In this document: positions 18,921-27,735 of the stretch, in pieces
How the letters are laid out: each line of letters opens with the position of its first letter
Numbering within the stretch: position 1 is the first letter of the stretch
NCBI GenBank assembly: GCA_029547185.1
Contig: JAKPPU010000212.1
Coordinates: 1-64,000, forward strand
DNA: 64,000 bases
DNA from: Deltaproteobacteria bacterium
Lineage (GTDB): Bacteria; Desulfobacterota; Desulfomonilia; UBA1062
Direction: 5' to 3'
The notes under the pieces: model-generated
What the model was told of the DNA's origin: nothing
The model's input: only the letters and a program-made list of their open reading frames with translations
Databases searched by the model: none
Position numbers and translations under genes: made by a program

Positions 18921-19769
18921 TCAGTCGAACTCGGGCTTGCCGGCATCCGGGAAGAAGAGCGGGCTGCCGTACTTGTCCACGCCGAACTTGGCGATGATGT
19001 CCTGCGTCGGCTTGCTCACCATGAAGTCCGAGAAGGCTTTGGCGCCTGCCGCATTGACCTTGGGGAACTTGGCAGGGTTCACCTCGATGACGTGGTAGAT
19101 GTTCAGGAGCGACTTGTCACCCTCCACGAGGATATCCAGGCCGAGGGCCTTCCGGAGCGACAGGTAGGTGCCCCGGTCGGTCAGGGTATACCCATTCTTC
19201 TCGGCGGCGACGTTCAGGGTCTGGCCCATGCCGAGGCCGGTCTGCTGGTAGAACTTCTGACCTTCAGGGTTGATGCCGGCCTTCTTCCAGATGTCCTTCT
19301 CCTTGGCATGCGTGCCCGAGTTGTCGCCGCGGGACACGAACAGAGCGCCCTTCGAGGCGATCTGCTTCAGGGCGTCGGCAGCGGACTTCATGCCCTTGAT
19401 GCCTGCCGGGTCGTTCGGCGGGCCCACGATGATGAAGTCGTTGTGCATGACGAGCTTCCTGTTCAGCCCGTTGCCCTCTTCCATGAACTTCTTTTCGGCC
19501 GCAGGCGAGTGCACGAGCAGGACGTCCGCCTCGCCCTTGGAGCCCATGGCCATGGCCTGGCCCGACCCGACGGCGATGGTCTTCACGAAGTAGCCGGTCT
19601 TCTTCTCGAAGATCGGGATAAGCGTATCAAGCAGGCCCGTGTCCTGGGTGCTGGTGGTAGTGGCCAGGATCAGGTTCTTTTGCGCCGTGGCAGCGAAAGC
19701 GGGCGCGCTGCAGACCGCGGCAAAGAGAAAGACGGCTAAGAAGCTCGAACGCAATATTTTTTTAATCAT
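18921..19769 (-). CDS. tupA: Tungstate-binding protein, TupA-type
   Basis: Signal peptide; LATTTSTQDTGLLDTLIPIFEKKTGY, GKGEADVLLVHSP-like segment, FVSRGDNSGTHAKE. Confidence 0.88.
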   Translation of the reverse strand: MIKKILRSSFLAVFLFAAVCSAPAFAATAQKNLILATTTSTQDTGLLDTLIPIFEKKTGYFVKTIAVGSGQAMAMGSKGEADVLLVHSPAAEKKFMEEGNGLNRKLVMHNDFIIVGPPNDPAGIKGMKSAADALKQIASKGALFVSRGDNSGTHAKEKDIWKKAGINPEGQKFYQQTGLGMGQTLNVAAEKNGYTLTDRGTYLSLRKALGLDILVEGDKSLLNIYHVIEVNPAKFPKVNAAGAKAFSDFMVSKPTQDIIAKFGVDKYGSPLFFPDAGKPEFD

Positions 19770-19792
19770 GGGAAATCCTCCTCATATCTAAG

Positions 19793-20662
19793 TTATTTTT
19801 TCGTCTTCATTTTTTCGATCCACTGCTTTGACTCCGGGAAGAACAGCGGCTGGCCGTACTCCTTCTTGCCGAAGTCCTCGATGATCTTCTGGCCCTTCGC
19901 GGGCGACGTGAGCCAGTCCACGAACGTCATGGTATCCCTGGAGTTCACCCCGGGAAACTTCTTCTGACTGACCGGGATGAGAGATATGTGGTTGAGCATT
20001 GCCGGGTCGCCTTCCACCAGGATGACGAGCTTGATCTTGTCCTTCAGTCCGAGGTACGAGGCCCGGTCGATCACGGTATAGGCGTTCTTCTCGTCGGTGA
20101 ATTTCAGGGTCGGTACGTTTCCCTCGGAGCCCTTCTCATAGACCGTGTACCAGGGGCCGGACGGCTGGATTCCCGCCTTTGCCCACAGGTCCATCTCTGC
20201 CACGTGCGTACCCGACTTGTCTCCCCTGCTGATGAACGGTGCCGCTTTGGCCTGGATGGTCGTGAGGGCTTCCGCCGCCGTCTTCATGCCCCTGATCCCC
20301 GCAGGGTCTGCCGCAGGGCCGACGATCACGAAGTCGTTGTACATGAGCGGGATGCGCTCGGTTCCGAAGCCTTTGGCAACGAACGCCTCCTCGAGCTTCT
20401 TTGCATGGACCATGACGAGATCCACGCTGCCCTGTTCCGCGATCTTGAGGGCCGCCCCTGTCCCGGCGCCGACATGGCGTACCGTTATGCCGGTCTCTTT
20501 TTCAAACTGATCTTCAAGCGCCTTGACGATCCCTGCATCTATGGGACCGATGGTGCTCGACAAGAGAATGAACTTCGAGCCGTCTTTGCCCCAGACACCG
20601 GAGACCCCCACCAAAGAGACAAACAACATGAGTACCGCACACTGCATGAGCCCTTTTTTCAT
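19793..20662 (-). CDS. Second TupA-like periplasmic oxyanion-binding protein (divergent)
   Basis: Signal peptide; LLSSTIGPIDAGIVKALEDQFEKETGI, FISRGDKSGTHVAEMDLW. Confidence 0.85.
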   Translation of the reverse strand: MKKGLMQCAVLMLFVSLVGVSGVWGKDGSKFILLSSTIGPIDAGIVKALEDQFEKETGITVRHVGAGTGAALKIAEQGSVDLVMVHAKKLEEAFVAKGFGTERIPLMYNDFVIVGPAADPAGIRGMKTAAEALTTIQAKAAPFISRGDKSGTHVAEMDLWAKAGIQPSGPWYTVYEKGSEGNVPTLKFTDEKNAYTVIDRASYLGLKDKIKLVILVEGDPAMLNHISLIPVSQKKFPGVNSRDTMTFVDWLTSPAKGQKIIEDFGKKEYGQPLFFPESKQWIEKMKTKK

Positions 20663-20695
20663 GACGTCCTCCCTTCATTTGCAGGTACTTCCGTA

Positions 20696-20767
20696 CCGGT
20701 TTGACCTTGAGATGCCCGCAATAATCGCCGGGTTGCCCGATTCCGGTCGTGATGAAACGCAAACCGG
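20696..20767 (-). ncRNA. Candidate structured leader RNA upstream of the tup operon
   Basis: Closing stem CCGGTTTG (minus strand, 20767-20760) / CAAACCGG (20703-20696) enclosing further complementarity (CGGGCAACCCG); ~35 nt upstream of the first binding-protein start. Confidence 0.35.
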
Positions 20768-20893
20768 ACTCGCTCATCGATCCGATTCTTATGTTGCCCT
20801 CCGCGCTTCGACTGGCGCTGCATCCTTCATCACGTCGGCACAGCGGTGTCGGTGCGATGAAGGGTACGTTTCCGGGCCTTCTCTTTATTATGC

Positions 20894-20928
20894 CCTGATA
20901 TGTATATGCATGGATACATAATATCAGG
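20894..20928. promoter_or_regulatory. Operator-like palindrome in the divergent tup / Nudix-eIF2B intergenic region
   Basis: CCTGATATGTATATGCATGGATACATAATATCAGG, containing TATGTAT-N8-ATACATA. Confidence 0.4.
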
Positions 20929-21067
20929 TCAAAATGAAAGTGGAATTTTCAGCAGTCTTTTTCAATGATCACACAGATGCCCCCTGCTGATGAAAGGAAG
21001 TCGGCCAGGCTCGATCTCCAGGATCTGCCCCTTGATTTCTCCATTGCATGCTGAAAAAACTCACAGT

Positions 21068-22651
21068 ATGGTATGCGCCATGGATTTCAGGGACACTCAC
21101 TGCGTCTGGTGCGAGCTCAGGTCAGGGCCGATCGAGGGATGCATCGAATGCCCGCGGTTTCGGAGATATGAGCTGAAAGAAGACATCCTTTTCGACTCGT
21201 CCCGGTTCTGCACCCGGTGCCGCAACAGTCAGAATAAGGATCTGAAGACTTTCTGTGAAACCAACAGACGTCTCCAGCAGGGCACAGACGAAGACTTCGA
21301 CTGCTACAAGTTCAGCCCCGACTTCAAGGGAGGCGATGCCGGACAGGTGCACGTGGTCACGGTCTTCCTGTGCCATCAGGGAAAGATCTGCCTGGTGCGC
21401 CGGAGCCCGAAGGTGGGGACCTACCAGGGCCTGTGGTCGGGGATCAGCGGATATCTCGAAGGAAACCCTCAAGAGCATTTCAAAGTTGAGCTCAAGGAGG
21501 AAACCTCTCTGAATCCTGACGAGTACACGCTTCTCAGGCAGACGCAGACCGTGGTGGTCGAGGATGAAAAGGAGCAGTGCACCTGGTGCATCCATCCGTT
21601 TCTCTGTGAGGTCCATGATCCCTCGAAGATATCCCTCGACTGGGAAAACACCGAATACCGGTGGTTCCTGCCCGAGGAGATCGGCAACCTCGAAACGGTG
21701 CCCGGTCTCAGGGAGGTGTACGAGCGCGTCTCGAGGCTCCCCTTCGAGAAGGAGGTGCTCCGCTTCGTGCAGGAGCTAAAACATGACCGTGAGAGCGGGG
21801 CGAGGCAGCTTGCCTACAAGGCCCTCCTCTTCCTTGCCGGTGCCGTCAGATCATCGAATGCAGCAAGGTCTTCCGTGCTTCTCGACGACCTCTTCCATGC
21901 ATGCCATGAAATCGCCGGTGCCAGGCCATCGATGGGCATGATATCCACCACGCTCGAGCTCCTCCGGAGGGACATGAAGGCCTTCTCCTCCTTCGATATC
22001 CAAAAGGCGCTCTCAGAAAGCTCTCTGCTCATCAAGAGCCACGTCGGGGACATGGATGCATCCCTCGATGCGGCGGCAGGACGGCTCGAAAAGGTTATCG
22101 CTCCCGGATCGACCGTTCTTCTCCATTCCTACAGCTCTTCCCTGATCCATGCGCTGCCCATGCTTAAGGGAAAGGGGTGCTCCCTCATCGTGACGGAATC
22201 CCGACCCGGATTCGAAGGCAGGGCCACTGCCCGGATAGCAGCCGATATGGAGCTGCCTGTAAGGGTCATCACCGATGCGTGCGCTGCGGACGAGCTCCGC
22301 AAGGCCGATGCGGTCCTCATAGGGGTCGATACGATCGAGATCGACGGCTCGGTGGTGGGCAGGGCAGGATCGTCGCTCATGGCCACGGCCGCTCATGCCC
22401 TGGGCGTAAAGGTATATTTCGTGGGCGAGGTCAGGAAGATAAACATCTCCGGAAAGCCTGCCTGCCTCGAGGAGTACGACCGGGAAGAGATGTGGGGCGA
22501 TCATCCCGAGGGGATCGACGCCGGGAACCTCTACTTCGACAGGACCCCTGCGGGCTTCATCACGGGCATCGTCCTCGAAAAGGAGATCGCAGAGCCCGGC
22601 CGGATCGCCGAGATCGCCGGTTCGATGCTTGCTTTTGAAGGGAGTGCGTGA
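21068..22651 (+). CDS. Cys-rich N-terminus + Nudix domain + eIF2B-alpha/ribose-1,5-bisphosphate isomerase-like domain fusion (start uncertain)
   Basis: CVWCELRSGPIEGCIECPRF...FCTRC; Nudix-like GISGYLEGNPQEHFKVELKEETSL; C-terminal VLLHSYSSSLIHAL...VTESRPGFEGRATA...ADAVLIGVDTIEIDGSVVGRAGSSLMATAAHALGVKVYFVGEVRKI. Confidence 0.8.
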   Translation: MVCAMDFRDTHCVWCELRSGPIEGCIECPRFRRYELKEDILFDSSRFCTRCRNSQNKDLKTFCETNRRLQQGTDEDFDCYKFSPDFKGGDAGQVHVVTVFLCHQGKICLVRRSPKVGTYQGLWSGISGYLEGNPQEHFKVELKEETSLNPDEYTLLRQTQTVVVEDEKEQCTWCIHPFLCEVHDPSKISLDWENTEYRWFLPEEIGNLETVPGLREVYERVSRLPFEKEVLRFVQELKHDRESGARQLAYKALLFLAGAVRSSNAARSSVLLDDLFHACHEIAGARPSMGMISTTLELLRRDMKAFSSFDIQKALSESSLLIKSHVGDMDASLDAAAGRLEKVIAPGSTVLLHSYSSSLIHALPMLKGKGCSLIVTESRPGFEGRATARIAADMELPVRVITDACAADELRKADAVLIGVDTIEIDGSVVGRAGSSLMATAAHALGVKVYFVGEVRKINISGKPACLEEYDREEMWGDHPEGIDAGNLYFDRTPAGFITGIVLEKEIAEPGRIAEIAGSMLAFEGSA

Positions 22652-22811
22652 TACTTCGGCGTTCAATGAATTGCATGGTGGCCCTGCTCACAGAGGGCAT
22701 TTCGGAATCGGCGGAGGTTCGATGAAAAGAGGCTGACAGACAGCAGGAAAGAGGATATATCCGCATCAGGAGAGCGGCATCGAAAAGACCTTACCGGAAA
22801 CAGGAGGTATA

Positions 22812-24299
22812 ATGAATATCTACTCGTGGCTGAGAGAAAATGCACGCGTCAGGCCGGACAAGACGGGCATCCGTTACCGCGACACAAAGCTCACCTACTC
22901 AGAGCTCGTATCCCTGACAGGAAAGCTCGGGACCGCACTCACGTCTGCGGGGATAGGGCGGGGCGACAACATCGTGATCGTCCTTCCCAACATTCCCGAA
23001 TTCGCCGTCTCCTACATGGCAGCAGTGAGCATCGGCGCGGTAGCCGTACCCGTGAATCCGACCTTCACCTCCCGTGAGCTGGCCCACATCCTGAAAGATT
23101 CCGATGCAAAGGCCGTGATCCTCGAAGGGACCAACCAGAAGACGTATGAGAACATCCGGGAGGAATGCCCGTTAAGCATCGTCATAACGACAGGAGAGGG
23201 GGGGAACTTCTCCCAGTGGAGCAGCGGCCCGGACAGGGGCATCATGGAGGAGATGGAGCCGGATGATACTGCGGCTATGATCTATTCCTCCGGGCTTACC
23301 GGCTATCCCATGGGCGCCATGCTCACATACAGGAACCTCGACCACAATTCCGATCTGGTGAGACGCTGCGCCGGCGGCGACGATACGGATACCGCACTCA
23401 CCGTCATCCCGTGCTTCCATTCCTTCAGCGCGAGCGTGAACCTGCTCTCCATGCTCAGATACGGAGGCACGGCGTACCTGATGAAGGGCCTCGATTTCAA
23501 GGAGCTGAACCATGCGATCTCAAAGGGCGGAGTGACGTGCATATGTGCGGTCCCGACCCTGTTTTACGGCCTCCTCCTCCATCCGGATGTGCAGGATCTC
23601 GACTATACGGGGATGAAGGTCATTCTGGCAGGCGGGTCGGCCCTGTCCATGGAGATCTACAACGGATTCAAGGAGCGCTTCCATGTGGACATCAGGCAGG
23701 GCTACGGCCTGACCGAGGCCTCGCCCGTGTGCGCATACAACTACCATCCCGTGAAGCTGAAGCCCACGTCCATCGGTATCCCCGTCCCCGAGGTCGAGGC
23801 GCGCATCGTCGATGAGCAGGGCACCGTCCTCAAGCCCCATGAGAAGGGAGAGATTCTCTTCAAGGGTCCCAACGTCATGAAGGGATACTACAAGAGAGAA
23901 AAGGAGACCCGGGAGATCATCAGGGACGGCTGGCTCTACACCGGCGACCTTGGCTACATGGATGAAGACGGCTTTCTCTATATCACGGGGTACAAGAAGG
24001 ATATGATCATCACCTCCGGGTTCAACGTGTACTGCAAAGAGGTGGAGGGCGTGCTGAACTCCATCCCGGGGGTGAAGGACTCCGCCATTACCGGTATTCC
24101 CGATCTCATGAGAGGGGCCATCATCAAGGCGTACGTCGTGACCGACGGTTCGGACCTGACCGAAAACGACGTGAAGCACCTCGCCCGGAAAATGCTGGCC
24201 CCCTACAAGACGCCGCGCAAGGTCGAGTTCGTGCCCGAGATCCTGAGGGACGAAAACGGGAAGGCTGTCATACCGGAGAATCAATCGAAGAAAACGTGA
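22812..24299 (+). CDS. AMP-dependent acyl-CoA synthetase/ligase family protein
   Basis: MIYSSGLTGYPMGAMLTYRNL, GYGLTEASPVCAYN, YTGDLGYMDEDGFLYITGYKKDMIITSGFNVYCKEVE. Confidence 0.88.
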   Translation: MNIYSWLRENARVRPDKTGIRYRDTKLTYSELVSLTGKLGTALTSAGIGRGDNIVIVLPNIPEFAVSYMAAVSIGAVAVPVNPTFTSRELAHILKDSDAKAVILEGTNQKTYENIREECPLSIVITTGEGGNFSQWSSGPDRGIMEEMEPDDTAAMIYSSGLTGYPMGAMLTYRNLDHNSDLVRRCAGGDDTDTALTVIPCFHSFSASVNLLSMLRYGGTAYLMKGLDFKELNHAISKGGVTCICAVPTLFYGLLLHPDVQDLDYTGMKVILAGGSALSMEIYNGFKERFHVDIRQGYGLTEASPVCAYNYHPVKLKPTSIGIPVPEVEARIVDEQGTVLKPHEKGEILFKGPNVMKGYYKREKETREIIRDGWLYTGDLGYMDEDGFLYITGYKKDMIITSGFNVYCKEVEGVLNSIPGVKDSAITGIPDLMRGAIIKAYVVTDGSDLTENDVKHLARKMLAPYKTPRKVEFVPEILRDENGKAVIPENQSKKT

Positions 24300-25198
24300 C
24301 CGGATGCACCCTCTGTCCCAGACGCTGCGCGATCAACAGATCGAAGACCCTCGGCCCCTGCGGGGTAGGTGAGGACCTCAAGGTCGGGGCCATCGTCATC
24401 CACCGGGGCGAAGAGCCGCCTCTGGTGACAGGGGCGGGCTCGGGGGCGGTATTCTTTTCGGGCTGCCCGCTCAAGTGCTCCTATTGCCAGAACAGACAGA
24501 TCAGCCATGAGGCGGACGGCAGGGACATATCCCCGGAGGAGCTGGCCGATTACATGATGCTCCTTGAGCGCAAAGGGTGCTCAAATATCAATCTCGTGAG
24601 CCCGACACACCTTGCCCCGGGAATACGGCGGGCCCTGGCTCTTGCAGCCGGCCACGGCCTGGATCTCCCGGTCGTGCTCAATTCGAGCGGGTACGAGAGC
24701 ATCGAGGGCCTCGAGTCCTGGATGGGCAGCGCTGATATCTTTCTCATGGACCTCAAATACGGAGACAACGAGACCGGCAAGACCTTGAGCAGGGTGCCTG
24801 ATTACTGGGACCGCGCGCGGGAGGCGATCGAATATGTCTGGAGGGAGTACGGCCCTCTGCAGATCGATCCCCAGGGCAGGGGCATGAAGGGTCTCATCGT
24901 GAGGCACCTCGTTCTCCCCGGCATGCGCTCGAATCCCTTCGCTGTCCTCGAATTTCTGGCAGACCTCTCCCCTGAAATCCCCTTGAGCATCATGTCCCAG
25001 TACAATCCCTGTTTCTACCGGGGTGCACTTTCCGAGATGAGCCGGCCGCTGTCTCTAGGAGAATACGAGGTCGTGGTCGAAAGGGCCATCGATCTGGGGT
25101 TCGGCACCGTATTCACTCAGGATATGGATTCACCCTCGACATACGTGCCCGACTTTTCCCTCGAGACGCCGTTCGGGGACGGCTTGAGGATTTTCTGA
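24296..25198 (+). CDS. Radical SAM protein, PflA/PflX-like
   Basis: GCTLCPRRCAINR...GPCGVG; radical SAM CxxxCxxC motif in FFSGCPLKCSYCQNRQIS; overlaps upstream stop. Confidence 0.88.
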   Translation: MTGCTLCPRRCAINRSKTLGPCGVGEDLKVGAIVIHRGEEPPLVTGAGSGAVFFSGCPLKCSYCQNRQISHEADGRDISPEELADYMMLLERKGCSNINLVSPTHLAPGIRRALALAAGHGLDLPVVLNSSGYESIEGLESWMGSADIFLMDLKYGDNETGKTLSRVPDYWDRAREAIEYVWREYGPLQIDPQGRGMKGLIVRHLVLPGMRSNPFAVLEFLADLSPEIPLSIMSQYNPCFYRGALSEMSRPLSLGEYEVVVERAIDLGFGTVFTQDMDSPSTYVPDFSLETPFGDGLRIF

Positions 25199-25287
25199 AA
25201 CCGGCATCCGGACCTGAAAAGCCGGCTGCTCATAACATCTATAATAAGTTAAACATTTCTTTTTCGAGTGCCGATAGCGACCATGTT

Positions 25288-27012
25288 ATGCTGTTAGTTA
25301 CCGACGAATACGAGCACCGATACAGGGATGACACCAGGGAGCTTTTATACCAGCGCATCCTTGCCGTTCTCCTGATCGGAATCATCCTCATTCCGTGCTT
25401 CAGCGTCCTCGATTATGTCGTCGTGAGGGAGCACTTCGTTCTGTTCTTTTTCTACCGCATCGGCTGCTCCGCATCGATCTTCATCCTCCTTCTCGTATAC
25501 TACACGAGGTTCGGCAGGAATCACTCATTCACCCTGGTAACCGTTGCATATTTCCTCGCTGCATTCTGCATTTCCATGATGTGCGTCAAGATGGGGGGAT
25601 ACCCGTCTTTCTACTATGCCGGGCTCATCATGGTCCTCGTCACCATCATCATACTGCCGCTCGATACGAAGCAGGCATTCCTTTTCGGGGTCATGATCTA
25701 CCTCATCTATGCGATTCCGATCATCCTCTTCACGGAGCCGACGCCGGAAGGGCTGAAGGTCTTCTTCAGCAACAGCTTTTTCTTCATCGGCTGCATCCTG
25801 ATCGTCACCCTGCAGGCCTTCGAGGAGACGAAAAACAGGAAGCGGGAGTGCAAGCTCAAGGTGGATATGGATGTCCTTGCCGACCAGCTCTCCTACTATG
25901 TCCACAACCTCGAGGAAGAGGTTGAGAAGCGGATGAATGATCTCAAGGAGTCCGAGCTCAGATACCGGGAGCTCTATGAGAACATCATCGACATCGTCAT
26001 CCTGGTCAACAGGGACTCCAAGATCCTCATGGCCAATCCGCGGTTCTACGACACGATCGGGATACCTCCGGACGAGAAGATCGAATTCAGCTTCTTGAGC
26101 CTCATCAGAAAGGAAGACGTTCCCCTTGTGGAGCGCATGTTCGGCCGCCTGCCCACCGAGCAGACGGTGAACGACTTCCAGTTCGGAATCACAAACCGCT
26201 CCGGCAAGGTCTTCGATGTCGAAAGCAATGCCAAGTGCATTTACAAGGACAACAAACTGGTAGGCTTCCAGATGGTGATCAGGGACATCACGGTACGGAA
26301 GAGGCTCGAAGGCGAACTGCTCGAATCGTACAAGAAGGTCCAGAGTGCGAGGAACGCAACCATCCTGGGCCTTGCCAAGCTTGCCGAGTACCGGGATGCC
26401 GACACGGGGGCACACCTCGAACGGATACGTGAGTATTCGAAGGTCCTGGCCCAGGAGCTCTCGACAAAGCCCAAGTATCAGGCGTACATCTCATCGGACT
26501 ATATCGAGGACATCTACAACTCTTCCATTCTTCACGATATCGGGAAGGTGGGGATCCCGGATTCCATACTCCTGAAGCCGGGCAAGCTCACGGCCGAGGA
26601 GTTCGATGTGGTCAAGCGGCATTCCGCCCTGGGCGGAGACGCGCTCAAGGCCGTCGAGACAAAGATCGAAGGCCAGTCGTTCCTGAGCCTGGGCAAGGAG
26701 ATAGCCTACTATCACCACGAGAAATGGGATGGGACCGGCTACCCGAAGGGCCTCCAGGCTGAGCAGATCCCTCTGTCCGCCAGGATCGTGGCCCTGGCCG
26801 ACGTGTACGACGCCCTGACCTCGAAGCGGGTCTACAAGGACGCGTTCTCCCATGAGACAGCCATGGAGATCATCATGAAGGACCGGGGAAAGCACTTCGA
26901 CCCCGAGATCGTCGATGCCTTCCTGGCACATGCGGAAGAGTTCCGAAGGATCCGCGAGGAAACGTTCAAGGACCAGCCGTCCGAAAAGGAAAGCCAATCC
27001 TCGGCCGCCTGA
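25288..27012 (+). CDS. Membrane sensor with PAS and HD-GYP domains (putative c-di-GMP phosphodiesterase)
   Basis: N-terminal TM helices, PAS domain, SSILHDIGKVGIPDSIL, YHHEKWDGTGYPKGLQAEQIP. Confidence 0.92.
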   Translation: MLLVTDEYEHRYRDDTRELLYQRILAVLLIGIILIPCFSVLDYVVVREHFVLFFFYRIGCSASIFILLLVYYTRFGRNHSFTLVTVAYFLAAFCISMMCVKMGGYPSFYYAGLIMVLVTIIILPLDTKQAFLFGVMIYLIYAIPIILFTEPTPEGLKVFFSNSFFFIGCILIVTLQAFEETKNRKRECKLKVDMDVLADQLSYYVHNLEEEVEKRMNDLKESELRYRELYENIIDIVILVNRDSKILMANPRFYDTIGIPPDEKIEFSFLSLIRKEDVPLVERMFGRLPTEQTVNDFQFGITNRSGKVFDVESNAKCIYKDNKLVGFQMVIRDITVRKRLEGELLESYKKVQSARNATILGLAKLAEYRDADTGAHLERIREYSKVLAQELSTKPKYQAYISSDYIEDIYNSSILHDIGKVGIPDSILLKPGKLTAEEFDVVKRHSALGGDALKAVETKIEGQSFLSLGKEIAYYHHEKWDGTGYPKGLQAEQIPLSARIVALADVYDALTSKRVYKDAFSHETAMEIIMKDRGKHFDPEIVDAFLAHAEEFRRIREETFKDQPSEKESQSSAA

Positions 27013-27120
27013 GCGCTGCACATACCGGTATTTGTAATTTCCAGCAAATCCTCATGCCGGGCTTGTTCAGAATATAAAGCTATCACCTCGTCCGGATATG
27101 CCATAGACTGAGGGCATGCC

Positions 27121-27158
27121 AGAGGGAGGTGGAGGAAGCCCTTCCTCCACCTCCCTCT
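27121..27158. terminator. Perfect 18-bp palindrome between convergent genes, probable bidirectional terminator
   Basis: AGAGGGAGGTGGAGGAAG-CC-CTTCCTCCACCTCCCTCT. Confidence 0.6.
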
Positions 27159-27189
27159 CCCCTGATCAATACTACAATTCAACGAGCGG

Positions 27190-27735
27190 CTATTGTTCCT
27201 GTGCTGTAGACGTTGCAGATGCCTGTCTGCTCCGGCTGCTCATGAGCCTCTGGGTTATGACTGCGGCCTTTGACGGCTCCATGTACGAAAGGATGCCGCC
27301 TGCTATTTCGCCCTTCATGTTGAGGAAGACCTCGACGGCCACGTTGGTGTCGGTCTGGTTCATGAGATTCGCCGCGGCATTGGGCTTCATGGAAGAGTAG
27401 ATCTTCACGAGGTGCTTGACCCGTTCGTTGCTCAGCTGCCTGTAGGCGGCTATCTCGGCTTTCACGGACACCTCGAGCTCGGCGAGCCGTCTCATCTTGT
27501 CGTCTATCCGCCTCTCCAGCGCTTCGAGCTCTCCCTGCCTGATCCTCAAAGCCTCTTCCCGCTGCCTGAGCGAATCCCACTGGGCCTTTGCATTCTGTGC
27601 GCTCTCTTTGCGGACAGCAGCCTGCTGCTTTTCTTCGGCTGCCGAAAGGGTGCCGAAGGTGCTCAGTGAGAAATAGAGAGCCAGAAACACGAGATTGACT
27701 GCGATTGCGATGATAAGGATCTTCTTTTTGTTCAT
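27190..27735 (-). CDS. MotE-like (MgtE N-domain/FliG-like) flagellar accessory protein
   Basis: TM + coiled coil + VKIYSSMKPNAAANLMNQTDTNVAVEVFLNMKGEIAGGILSYMEPSKAAVITQRLM; last gene of flagellar operon. Confidence 0.75.
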   Translation of the reverse strand: MNKKKILIIAIAVNLVFLALYFSLSTFGTLSAAEEKQQAAVRKESAQNAKAQWDSLRQREEALRIRQGELEALERRIDDKMRRLAELEVSVKAEIAAYRQLSNERVKHLVKIYSSMKPNAAANLMNQTDTNVAVEVFLNMKGEIAGGILSYMEPSKAAVITQRLMSSRSRQASATSTAQEQ

